Both the position numbers and the translations under genes were made by a program. Below are positions 1 through 5,864 of a stretch of 7,029 nt of DNA, piece after piece. The stretch spans positions 1 to 7,029 of the forward strand of contig JACCSI010000198.1 in assembly GCA_013813075.1 (NCBI GenBank), given 5' to 3'. The stretch's first letter is position 1. Each line of letters begins with the position of its first letter. Under the pieces are notes generated by a model. That model was not told the DNA's origin and did no database searches. It saw nothing but the letters and a program-made list of their open reading frames with translations. Source of the DNA: Acidobacteriota bacterium. Lineage in GTDB: Bacteria > Acidobacteriota > Vicinamibacteria > Vicinamibacterales > UBA2999.

Positions 1-578
1 ATGCCCTTCAGCGTCGCGTAGCGCAGCTGATTGATGCCGCTTTGAATCGTCAGGAGCGCGGGGAGCGGCATGCCGAGGTATTGAAACCAGCCGCCTTCGA
101 GCTCGCGCTTGACGCGCATCTCGCGACCTGTAATCTCAACCGCCATGATGATCGTCGAGTGCGGGACGCCGAGCCGCGTCGCCAGCACCGGTCCAAACTG
201 GGCGTGCCCCTGGTCGTCGGACTGCAAGCCGGTGAGAATCAGGTCGAATTTCTCTTCCGCCATCGCGGGCGCCAGCGCGGCGGCGGCCGCAAACGCATCG
301 GCGGCACCGAGGGCGGCATCCTCCACGTGAATGGCGCGGTCAGCGCCGCGCGCCAGCGCCTCGCGAATCACTTGCTGCACGCGCGTCGGCCCGGCCGAGC
401 AGACGACCACCTCGCCGCTGTGTTTCTCACGCAGCCGCAAGCTCTCTTCGAGCGCGTAGGCGTCGGGCTCGTTCATTTCATAAGAGACATCCTGCTCGCG
501 AACCCACGTCTTGTCGTCGTTGAGACGTGGCTGCCACTCGCGAGTGGGCACCTGTTTGATGCAGACGGCTATCTTCAT
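1..578 (-). CDS. etfB: Electron transfer flavoprotein beta subunit, N-terminal 192 residues (runs off left edge)
   Basis: EtfB pairs with EtfA to form the FAD-carrying heterodimer that takes electrons from acyl-CoA and related dehydrogenases and passes them to the membrane quinone pool. Translating the minus strand from the ATG at 578-576 gives an open frame to the window edge. It begins MKIAVCIKQVP, the family's typical N-terminus, then has NEPDAYALEE (36-45), VVVCSAGP (57-64), TGLQSDDQGHAQFGP (116-130, the nucleotide-binding loop region) and PALLTIQSGINQLRY (173-187), the conserved stretch that usually precedes the C-terminal arm. Full EtfB proteins are about 250-260 residues, so roughly a quarter is missing. 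The loop at 120-130 lacks the DGDTAQVGP form I associate with electron-bifurcating Etfs, which suggests an ordinary electron-transfer type (inference). It follows fabF by 65 nt on the same strand with no good Shine-Dalgarno; etfA probably lies beyond the edge. Confidence 0.93.
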   Translation of the reverse strand, partial: MKIAVCIKQVPTREWQPRLNDDKTWVREQDVSYEMNEPDAYALEESLRLREKHSGEVVVCSAGPTRVQQVIREALARGADRAIHVEDAALGAADAFAAAAALAPAMAEEKFDLILTGLQSDDQGHAQFGPVLATRLGVPHSTIIMAVEITGREMRVKRELEGGWFQYLGMPLPALLTIQSGINQLRYATLKG

Positions 579-643
579 GATTCAGTTACGTTGTCCACGG
601 CACGGCATACAGAATTGACGGCTCGTCCTGAGCACGTCCAGCG

Positions 644-1885
644 TCATTCCTCGAATTTTTTGAATAAGAGCGAACCGTTGGTGCCACCGAAGCCGAAGGA
701 ATTCGACAGCGCATACTTGATCGACATCTCGCGAGAGCTGCCCGGGACATAGTCGAGGTCGAGCCCTTCGTCTGGTTCCACCAGATTCACGGTCGGTGGG
801 ATCCGCTGATTGAAAATCGACAGGACGGTAATGCCCGCCTCGAGGCCCCCGGCGGCGCCGAGCAAGTGCCCGGTCATCGACTTGGTCGACGACACCGCCA
901 GCTTGTAGGCGTGGTCGCCAAACGCGCGCTTGATGGCGACGGTCTCGATCCGATCGTTGTGCGGCGTCGAGGTGCCGTGCGCGTTGATGTAATCGACTTG
1001 CTCGGGAGCAATACCGGCGGACTCCAACGCCGCCTGCATGACGCGATAGGCGCCGTCACCGTCTTCTGTTGGCGCGGTGATGTGATACGCGTCGCCCGAC
1101 ATGCCGTACCCGACCATCTCGGCGTAAATCGGGGCGCCACGGCGCCTGGCGAATTCGAGCTCCTCGAGAACGATCACGCCCGCGCCTTCGCCCAACACGA
1201 ACCCGTCACGGTCCTTGTCGAAGGGCCGGCTGGCGTGCGCCGGATCGGCGTTACGCGTCGACAGGGCGCGCAGGGCGGCAAACCCGCCGACGCCCATCGC
1301 ACAGATCGCGGCTTCGGACCCGCCCGCGATCATGGCATCGGCGGCACCGCGCCGGATGATCTCCCACGCGTCGCCGATGGCATGGGCCGACGCCGTGCAC
1401 GCCGTGCACGTCGCCGAGTTCGGACCCTTCGCGCCGAAACGAATCGACACCTGCCCCGCGGCGAGGTTGATGATGGCGCTCGGGATGAAAAACGGCGAAA
1501 TCTTGCGAGGGCCGCCTTCAAGCAACGCACGATGCTCGCGCTCGATCGTCGTGAAGCCGCCGATGCCCGACGCGATGAACACGCCGACACGCGGAGCCAG
1601 TTCGGGCGTGACCTTGAGCGTCGAATCGTCCACGGCAAACTGTGCAGCCGCAATCGCGAACTGAATGAAGATGTCCATCTTCTTCAGTTCCTTTTTCTCG
1701 ATCCACTGAAGCGGGTCGAAATTCTTGACCTCGCCCGCAAAACGCGTCGAAAACGCCGACGCGTCGAAGCGTGTGATCGGGCCGATGCCACTGACGCCAC
1801 CGCACAGGGCTTCCCAGTTCACCTGGGTACCAATTCCGACCGGCGACACGAGGCCAATGCCGGTCACGACGACTCGCCTGCTCAA
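644..1885 (-). CDS. fabF: Beta-ketoacyl-ACP synthase II
   Basis: This 413-residue cytosolic thiolase-fold enzyme condenses malonyl-ACP with acyl-ACP, extending the chain by two carbons with loss of CO2. The full family length is present. The Cys-His-His triad is intact: Cys163 in the [11 protein letters not shown] stretch, His303 in NAHGTSTP and His340 in KSMTGH, the same positions as in E. coli FabF. Also visible are the N-terminal [13 protein letters not shown], the GFVLGEGAG segment (228-236) and the C-terminal glycine-rich [12 protein letters not shown] (395-406). The start is TTG (1885-1883), chosen because it gives the usual [10 protein letters not shown]-terminus and is preceded by GGAGG at 1894-1890. 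It lies 39 nt after acpP, the usual partner order. The FabF rather than FabB assignment rests on the overall closeness of the triad regions to FabF and on the neighbouring acpP. Confidence 0.97.
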   Translation of the reverse strand: MSRRVVVTGIGLVSPVGIGTQVNWEALCGGVSGIGPITRFDASAFSTRFAGEVKNFDPLQWIEKKELKKMDIFIQFAIAAAQFAVDDSTLKVTPELAPRVGVFIASGIGGFTTIEREHRALLEGGPRKISPFFIPSAIINLAAGQVSIRFGAKGPNSATCTACTASAHAIGDAWEIIRRGAADAMIAGGSEAAICAMGVGGFAALRALSTRNADPAHASRPFDKDRDGFVLGEGAGVIVLEELEFARRRGAPIYAEMVGYGMSGDAYHITAPTEDGDGAYRVMQAALESAGIAPEQVDYINAHGTSTPHNDRIETVAIKRAFGDHAYKLAVSSTKSMTGHLLGAAGGLEAGITVLSIFNQRIPPTVNLVEPDEGLDLDYVPGSSREMSIKYALSNSFGFGGTNGSLLFKKFEE

Positions 1886-1889
1886 AATA

Positions 1890-1894
1890 CCTCC
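1890..1894 (-). promoter_or_regulatory. Shine-Dalgarno of fabF
   Basis: GGAGG on the minus strand lies 4 nt before the TTG codon at 1885. It is the strongest ribosome-binding match near this position and supports use of the rare TTG start. The short spacing plus weak codon may hold FabF translation below that of ACP (inference). Confidence 0.7.
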
Positions 1895-1924
1895 GTCCGA
1901 GTTGCGGGCGCGGACCGCACGCCG

Positions 1925-2164
1925 TTACTTCTTTTTGGCGTGCGCTTCGATGTACTCGACCGCCTCCTTGACGCGGGTGATCTTCTCCGCATCTTCGTCC
2001 GGAATCTCGATTCCGAACTCTTCCTCGAACGCCATCACGAGCTCGACGGTATCGAGCGAGTCGGCGCCGAGGTCGTCGACAAAAGACGCATCGGGCGTAA
2101 CTTCTTCTTCGTCCACGCCCAACTGCTCCACGATGATGCTCTTGACCTTGTCGGCAACGGCCAC
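1925..2164 (-). CDS. acpP: Acyl carrier protein
   Basis: This 79-residue, strongly acidic small protein carries growing acyl chains as thioesters on a 4'-phosphopantetheine arm and is the shared substrate carrier for FabD, FabF, FabG and PlsX encoded around it. The attachment serine is Ser36 in the [20 protein letters not shown] region, which is almost identical to E. coli ACP over helix [22 protein letters not shown] matches helix I and its loop, [21 protein letters not shown] matches helices III-IV, and the C-terminus is a lysine-rich HAKKK tail. The start is GTG at 2164-2162, backed by a GGAGGG six bases upstream. It is separated from fabG by 87 nt, the second widest spacer in the block, with an AT-rich leader, in keeping with the high and partly independent expression expected of ACP. 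Confidence 0.98.
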   Translation of the reverse strand: MAVADKVKSIIVEQLGVDEEEVTPDASFVDDLGADSLDTVELVMAFEEEFGIEIPDEDAEKITRVKEAVEYIEAHAKKK

Positions 2165-2251
2165 TGTGTGCCCTCCAAAATGTAAACCGCAAATAACTAC
2201 AAAAGTGCTTGCTACCCGGGGTGCGCCTGCGAGGTGCGTCGCATTCCAACC
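2165..2251 (-). other. fabG-acpP spacer with AT-rich acpP leader
   Basis: The half next to fabG is GC-rich, but the roughly 40 bases before the acpP Shine-Dalgarno (about 2177-2215) are clearly richer in A and T than their surroundings and hold TTTTGTAGTTATTT and TTTACATTTT on the coding strand. An A/U-rich unstructured leader is common before highly expressed acpP genes, and a separate acpP promoter could sit here. I could not find a -35/-10 pair with good matches and spacing, so no promoter is called. Confidence 0.4.
2171..2176 (-). promoter_or_regulatory. Shine-Dalgarno of acpP
   Basis: GGAGGG on the minus strand is 6 nt before the GTG start at 2164. This is the best-spaced Shine-Dalgarno in the window, which agrees with acpP being highly translated despite its GTG codon, and it decides the start. 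Confidence 0.8.
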
Positions 2252-2989
2252 CTACATATACATACCGCCGTTCACGCCGAGAACCTGCCCTGTAATATAC
2301 GACGCCTCGTCGGAAGCGAGGAAACAGACTGCGGCGGCGACGTCGGCGGGGGACCCGAGCCGACCGAGCGGAATCTGTGATGTCCAGTCTTTTTGAGCGT
2401 CCGACGTAAGCGCCCGCGTCATGTCGGTGTCGATCAGCCCAGGCGCGACCACATTGACGGTCACGTGCCGGGAGGCGACTTCGCGTGCCAGCGACTTGCA
2501 GAAGCCGATCAGTCCGGCCTTCGACGCGGCGTAGTTGGCCTGCCCGGCGTTCCCGATCTGTCCAACCACCGAGCTTACCGCGACAATCCGCCCGCCACGC
2601 GCGCGAATCATCGGCTTAAGCGCGGCCTGGCACAACGTAAATGCCGCGGTGAGATTGGTCGCAATCACATCGTCCCAATCGGCGCGCTTCATGCGCAGCA
2701 TCAACTGATCGCGTGTAATACCGGCGTTGCTGACGAGCACGTCGATCTTGCCGTGCCGCTCAATCGTGCGGTGGATGAGCGCTTCCAGCGAGGCGGCGTC
2801 GGTCATGTCGGCTGAGGCCATTTCCGCCTTGCCACCCGATGCGGCAATCTCGTCGGCAACGGCCTTCGCATTGGCGCCGCGTGCCGCGGCCACGACAAAG
2901 GCCCCGCGCCTAGCCAGTTCCTCCGCGATCGCCCGGCCGATCCCACGTGACGCGCCCGTCACGATGGCCACCTTGTTGTCAAAGCTCAT
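2252..2989 (-). CDS. fabG: 3-oxoacyl-ACP reductase
   Basis: This 245-residue short-chain dehydrogenase/reductase performs the NADPH-dependent reduction of 3-ketoacyl-ACP to (R)-3-hydroxyacyl-ACP, the first reduction of each elongation cycle. The Rossmann cofactor motif TGASRGIG is at 11-18, NAG at 88-90, and the catalytic set is Asn112, Ser140, Tyr153 and Lys157 (YAASK). QANYAASKAGLIGF and the SLAREVASRHVTVNVVAPG stretch (166-184) are close to E. coli FabG, and the protein ends in TGQVLGVNGGMYM, the usual family C-terminus. Length is normal. The ATG at 2989-2987 overlaps the fabD stop by 4 nt (ATGA), which implies translational coupling. SDR proteins are a large family, but these motifs together with the fabD/acpP neighbours make FabG secure. 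Confidence 0.97.
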   Translation of the reverse strand: MSFDNKVAIVTGASRGIGRAIAEELARRGAFVVAAARGANAKAVADEIAASGGKAEMASADMTDAASLEALIHRTIERHGKIDVLVSNAGITRDQLMLRMKRADWDDVIATNLTAAFTLCQAALKPMIRARGGRIVAVSSVVGQIGNAGQANYAASKAGLIGFCKSLAREVASRHVTVNVVAPGLIDTDMTRALTSDAQKDWTSQIPLGRLGSPADVAAAVCFLASDEASYITGQVLGVNGGMYM

Positions 2990-3915
2990 GATTTGAAGAC
3001 CGCCTCAACAGAAGCGAGGTGTTCCGGCGCATCGATGTGTGCGGATTTTGACTCCCGCGATGCCTTCCGGACCAGACCCGTCAAGACCGTGCCCGGCCCC
3101 ACCTCCACAAACGACGTCGCACCGTCCTGCAGTAAACGCTGCATCACATCGTCCCAGCGCACGGGCGCGGACACTTGCGTGATCAGCGCGTCGATGGCAG
3201 ATGCGCCATCCGCCTTCGGCTGCGCATCGACATTGGCGACAACAGGCACCCGAGGCGTGGTGACGGTCAGCGCGCGGAGTTGCGGGGCGAGCCGCTCTTC
3301 TGCCGGCTTCATCAAGGCGCAGTGGAACGGCGCACTCACTTGCAGTGGTATCGCGCGCCTCGCACCCATGGCTTTCGCCCGCTCGATCGCGCGGCCAACG
3401 GCGGCGGCCGCACCCGCGATCACCACCTGGCCGGGGGCGTTGAGGTTGGCGGCGCCTACCACCTCGCCCATCGCGGCTTCGGCGCACGCCTGCTCCACCG
3501 ACGCCGCGTCGAGGCCGAGAATCGCAGCCATCGCCCCGATGCCGACCGGAACGGCCTCCTGCATGTAGCGGCCACGGTGGCGCACGACGCGCACCGCATC
3601 CGCAAACCCGAAGGTGCCGGCCGCGACGTGGGCGGAGTATTCGCCAAGGCTATGACCGGCGACCACGGACGGCTCGAGCCCTCGCGACGACAACACACGA
3701 TACGCCGCAGTGCTGACAGTCAGAATCGCCGGCTGGGTATTCTCGGTGAGAGTCAACGTCTCCGCCGGCCCATTGAAGATAAGCGTGCTCAACGATTCGC
3801 CCAATGCGTCGTCCGCTTCTTCAAAGACCAGGCGGGCTTCACGAAACTGGTCCGCAAGCGCCCTGCCCATCCCGACAGCCTGTGAGCCCTGGCCAGGAAA
3901 AAGAAATGCAATCAC
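2986..3915 (-). CDS. fabD: Malonyl-CoA:ACP transacylase
   Basis: FabD moves malonate from CoA to ACP, supplying the extender unit used by FabF. The 309-residue protein is full length. It opens with FLFPGQGSQ (4-12), has the nucleophile Ser89 in GHSLGEY (87-93), the substrate-carboxylate arginine Arg114 in RGRYMQEAVP, and the catalytic His198 in SAPFH. The FVEVGPGTVLTGL segment near the C-terminus is also characteristic. The start is GTG (3915-3913), giving MIAFLFPGQG; this GTG shares 4 nt (GTGA) with the plsX stop, so FabD is probably made by ribosomes finishing plsX, with only a weak GGCGG upstream. Its immediate contact with plsX is unusual because fabH commonly lies between them. Confidence 0.97.
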   Translation of the reverse strand: MIAFLFPGQGSQAVGMGRALADQFREARLVFEEADDALGESLSTLIFNGPAETLTLTENTQPAILTVSTAAYRVLSSRGLEPSVVAGHSLGEYSAHVAAGTFGFADAVRVVRHRGRYMQEAVPVGIGAMAAILGLDAASVEQACAEAAMGEVVGAANLNAPGQVVIAGAAAAVGRAIERAKAMGARRAIPLQVSAPFHCALMKPAEERLAPQLRALTVTTPRVPVVANVDAQPKADGASAIDALITQVSAPVRWDDVMQRLLQDGATSFVEVGPGTVLTGLVRKASRESKSAHIDAPEHLASVEAVFKS

Positions 3916-4958
3916 GGTTTGGTTACCGCCGAATCACTACAGCGTGGCTGGCCGGCTGGCCTTGCGGCCACGGCCGCAATCTCCTGCTCGACGCGGCTGA
4001 GGACGTTGCTACCGACGAATCGCGACGCCATGACGACTGCGTTGCGAACGGCTTTGGCAGACGAGCGCCCGTGACCGACGATACAGAGCCCGGCGACGCC
4101 CATCAGCGGCGCACCCCCATACTCGGAATAATCCACGCGCTTGCGAAAGCGGCGGAACGCGCGGCGCGAAAGCAAATACCCCATCTGCGACGAGAAGGTA
4201 CTCTGCAATTCCTCACCGAGCAGGTCTTCAACCATCTCGACCAGTCCCTCACACAACTTCAAGGCGACATTCCCGGTGAACCCATCACAGACGATGACGT
4301 CAGCGTGGCCGGCGAAGATGTCGCGAGCTTCGACGTTGCCGATGAAGTGCAACGACGACGCCCTCAGCAGTTGGTGCGCTTCCCGGGTCAGCTCATTGCC
4401 TTTGCTGGCCTCTTCGCCAATCGACAACAGGCCCACCCTCGGCTGCTCGAGACCCATCCAGGCGCGCGCGTACACCGAGCCCATGACGCCAAACTGCAAC
4501 AGGTAAGCCGGCTTACACTCGATTGTGGCCCCGGCGTCGAGCAGCACCGCGGAGCCGTTGCGCGTGGGCACGGACGGGGCCAAGGCCGGGCGATCGACGC
4601 CCGGCAACATGCCGAACGCCCCGTGTGCCGCGACGATGGCCGCGCCCGTGTGTCCGGCGCTGACCAGCGCGGCGGCCTCGCCGGTTGCAACCAGTTCAGC
4701 CGCGACCCGGATCGACGCGCGTGGTTTCCGACGCAGCGCCTGCGCCGGCGCCTCCGCCATCTCGATGACGTCCGGCGCTTCAATCACCCGGATGTCGAGC
4801 GTGCCGAGGTCCTGATGTCGCGCCAGTTCGGCACGCACGGCGGCGGTGCGACCGACAAGGTCGACGCCGATACTGAGGTGGCGCGCTGCCGCCAGTGCGC
4901 CGTCAACGATCCGGGCCGGCGCATGGTCGCCGCCCATCGCGTCTACTGCTATGCGCAT
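3912..4958 (-). CDS. plsX: Acyl-ACP:phosphate acyltransferase
   Basis: PlsX makes acyl-phosphate from acyl-ACP and inorganic phosphate; PlsY then uses it to acylate glycerol-3-phosphate, the first step of phospholipid synthesis in most bacteria. It is a peripheral membrane enzyme. The 348-residue protein shows the family landmarks in order: DAMGGDHAP (6-14), SAGHTGA (100-106), SIGEEASKGNE (179-189), CDGFTGN (224-230), YSEYGGAPLMG (277-287) and GHGRSS (295-300). The last 20 residues (329-348) form an alanine/proline-rich tail that looks poorly conserved. The start is ATG at 4958-4956; no convincing Shine-Dalgarno precedes it, because the upstream bases belong to a degenerate repeat. It overlaps fabD by 4 nt and follows rpmF, as in the classic rpmF-plsX pair. 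Confidence 0.97.
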   Translation of the reverse strand: MRIAVDAMGGDHAPARIVDGALAAARHLSIGVDLVGRTAAVRAELARHQDLGTLDIRVIEAPDVIEMAEAPAQALRRKPRASIRVAAELVATGEAAALVSAGHTGAAIVAAHGAFGMLPGVDRPALAPSVPTRNGSAVLLDAGATIECKPAYLLQFGVMGSVYARAWMGLEQPRVGLLSIGEEASKGNELTREAHQLLRASSLHFIGNVEARDIFAGHADVIVCDGFTGNVALKLCEGLVEMVEDLLGEELQSTFSSQMGYLLSRRAFRRFRKRVDYSEYGGAPLMGVAGLCIVGHGRSSAKAVRNAVVMASRFVGSNVLSRVEQEIAAVAARPAGQPRCSDSAVTKP

Positions 4959-4960
4959 GT

Positions 4961-5057
4961 GTCAGTGGTACGGCGTCAGTTGGTCGGGGTCAGTTGGTCC
5001 GTGTCAGTGATCGGGCGTCAGGGCTTGGCGTCGGGAGCCTGGCGTCTGGGCGACGAG
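4961..5057. repeat. Degenerate tandem repeat with 14-bp (2 x 7) period
   Basis: On the plus strand GTCAG recurs at 4961, 4975, 4989, 5003 and 5017, exactly 14 bases apart each time. The series continues with GTC at 5030 (one base short) and 5044. The first units read GTCAGTGGTACGGC, GTCAGTTGGTCGGG, GTCAGTTGGTCCGT and GTCAGTGATCGGGC; units 2 and 3 match at 12 of 14 positions, and later units decay. Within each unit the second half often resembles the first, suggesting a heptamer origin. The array occupies most of the rpmF-plsX spacer and encodes nothing recognisable. Whether it acts in mRNA structure, DNA binding or nothing cannot be told from the sequence. Confidence 0.7.
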
Positions 5058-5087
5058 CGCTGAGGCCAGACGGTTGACGCCTGACGC
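5015..5087. repeat. Nested inverted repeats at the rpmF end of the spacer
   Basis: GCGTCAGG (5015-5022) is the exact reverse complement of CCTGACGC (5080-5087). Inside it CGTCTGG (5043-5049) is the exact reverse complement of CCAGACG (5065-5071) with a 15-nt loop. The same heptamer family therefore occurs in both orientations, flipping near 5060. The transcript could fold here just after the rpmF stop. There is no following run of T on the coding strand, so this is not a typical intrinsic terminator; an attenuating or mRNA-stabilising element is possible (inference). Confidence 0.5.
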
Positions 5088-5090
5088 ATG

Positions 5091-5273
5091 CTATTCGTCG
5101 TCGACCGCGCGAACTTGGCGATCCTTGTAGAAGCCGCAGTACTTGCACACCACGTGCGAAGCCTTGGGCTCGCCGCATTGCGGGCAGTTGCCGGCCGAGG
5201 CCGCGACCAGCTTGTCGTGGGTGCGGCGCTTACGGCCGCGAGTCTTGGAATGGCGTCGTTTTGGGTTAGGCAT
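5091..5273 (-). CDS. rpmF: Large-subunit ribosomal protein bL32
   Basis: This 60-residue, highly basic protein is part of the 50S ribosomal subunit. The N-terminus MPNPKRRHSKTR followed by the basic KRRTHD segment is the L32 signature. Two cysteine pairs, Cys30-x2-Cys33 and Cys43-x2-Cys46, form the zinc ribbon of the metal-binding (C+) version of L32; forms lacking the cysteines exist in other bacteria. The end QVRAVDDE is acidic. The ATG at 5273-5271 lies inside the end of yceD and the two frames overlap by 8 nt (ATGCCTAA), so translation is likely coupled. It is followed by a 132-nt repeat-filled spacer before plsX. Confidence 0.97.
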   Translation of the reverse strand: MPNPKRRHSKTRGRKRRTHDKLVAASAGNCPQCGEPKASHVVCKYCGFYKDRQVRAVDDE

Positions 5274-5799
5274 TGTCGTTGTCCCGGGTCATCAGCGCTT
5301 TCAAGCCCGCCAGCCGGGGATCTTCCCAGCGGACCTGGCAGTCGCACGTCGCGTCGTTCAAGTTGGTGCCACAGTTGGGGCACAGCCCTCTGCAGTCTTC
5401 ACGGCACAGCGGTTTCATCGGCAGCGCCAAATAGAATTGCTCTTCCATCAGCTGCGAGAGATCAATTTGTTCGTCGCGGTAAAAAGCATCAGACAGATCG
5501 TCGGCTTCGATCTTCTTTTCTTCGTCGCCGGTGCTCTCCGACTGCGGCAGATACCGGATCTCAAAGCTCGAATCAACGGCCAGCTGAAAGGGCTCGAGGC
5601 ATCGGCTACAGGGCATCTCGAGGGCCGTCAGGACTCGGCCGACGAGACGGAACCGCTCCTTGTCCTTGTAGACCTTAAAGCGGAGATCGACCGGATCCGC
5701 GACGCGGAACTCACTGGTACGCCCGTGGAACGCTTCGGCATCGTAGCGGCGGGAGACATCCGTCTCGGGCTGCCGGAATTGGGTGAGATCCAGGTTCAT
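5266..5799 (-). CDS. yceD: DUF177/YceD family protein, linked to 23S rRNA
   Basis: This 177-residue soluble protein is of the DUF177 (YceD) family, whose members are reported to affect 23S rRNA accumulation or processing and which are nearly always encoded just before rpmF; the biochemical activity is not established. Visible family marks are a CSRCLEPF segment (64-71), an acidic middle, and the C-terminal cysteine cluster CREDCRGLCPNCGTNLN (132-148), then Cys152 and Cys154, ending in DPRLAGLKAL (160-169). Eight cysteines at 64, 67, 132, 136, 140, 143, 152 and 154 suggest metal binding (inference). The ATG at 5799-5797 gives MNLDLTQF; no other start lies nearby in frame, and no well-spaced Shine-Dalgarno is seen. 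It is probably the first gene of the lipid operon, since a -10 element lies just upstream. Confidence 0.93.
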   Translation of the reverse strand: MNLDLTQFRQPETDVSRRYDAEAFHGRTSEFRVADPVDLRFKVYKDKERFRLVGRVLTALEMPCSRCLEPFQLAVDSSFEIRYLPQSESTGDEEKKIEADDLSDAFYRDEQIDLSQLMEEQFYLALPMKPLCREDCRGLCPNCGTNLNDATCDCQVRWEDPRLAGLKALMTRDNDNA

Positions 5800-5814
5800 G
5801 ATCGGCTGACGTCC

Positions 5815-5828
5815 GCGCCTCTTGGCGC
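5815..5828 (-). other. Small GC hairpin in the yceD leader
   Basis: GCGCC-AAGA-GGCGC forms a perfect 5-bp G/C stem with a four-base loop on the coding strand, 15 nt before the yceD ATG and downstream of the candidate -10. The only purine-rich ribosome-binding-like stretch (AAGAGG) is within it. No T-run follows, so it is not a terminator; it may modulate translation or mRNA stability (inference). Confidence 0.4.
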
Positions 5829-5843
5829 AAGAGGGAACTGCCT

Positions 5844-5849
5844 ATTATA
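5844..5849 (-). promoter_or_regulatory. Candidate -10 element for the yceD-rpmF-plsX-fab operon
   Basis: The coding strand reads GAGGTATAATAGGC, a perfect TATAAT in a very GC-rich setting, inside the 65-nt dgt-yceD gap. Transcription would begin near 5837, giving a leader of about 38 nt. At 17-bp spacing the -35 position (5867-5872) reads TGGGCT, a poor match that overlaps the end of dgt, and no TGn extension precedes the -10. Position and perfect hexamer support a promoter; the missing -35 leaves doubt and could mean an activator is needed. Confidence 0.55.
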
Positions 5850-5864
5850 CCTCTGGTCGGGCGC

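Noticed and set aside
579..643. Promoter or terminator between fabF and etfB
   Set aside because: I found no -35/-10 pair with sensible spacing and no stem followed by T residues in these 65 bases.
42..752. Plus-strand open frame of 236 codons
   Set aside because: It covers the antisense of etfB and crosses the fabF-etfB spacer into fabF; the etfB translation on the other strand is unambiguous.
866..2185. Long plus-strand open frame of 439 codons
   Set aside because: It lies antisense to fabF and acpP, both of which have intact catalytic motifs; the translation is arginine-rich and low in recognisable domains, a typical shadow of high-GC3 genes.
4961..5057. CRISPR-like array
   Set aside because: The units are only 14 bp, adjacent without spacers, and degenerate; there are no cas genes. 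It is a short tandem repeat, not a CRISPR array.
3804..5063. Long plus-strand open frame of 419 codons
   Set aside because: It is antisense to plsX and the start of fabD and runs into the repeat spacer; no domain is recognisable, and the minus-strand genes explain the DNA.
5815..5828. Intrinsic terminator of dgt
   Set aside because: The stem is only 5 bp, no T-run follows on the coding strand, and the hairpin lies downstream of a likely -10 element, so a leader structure is a better reading.
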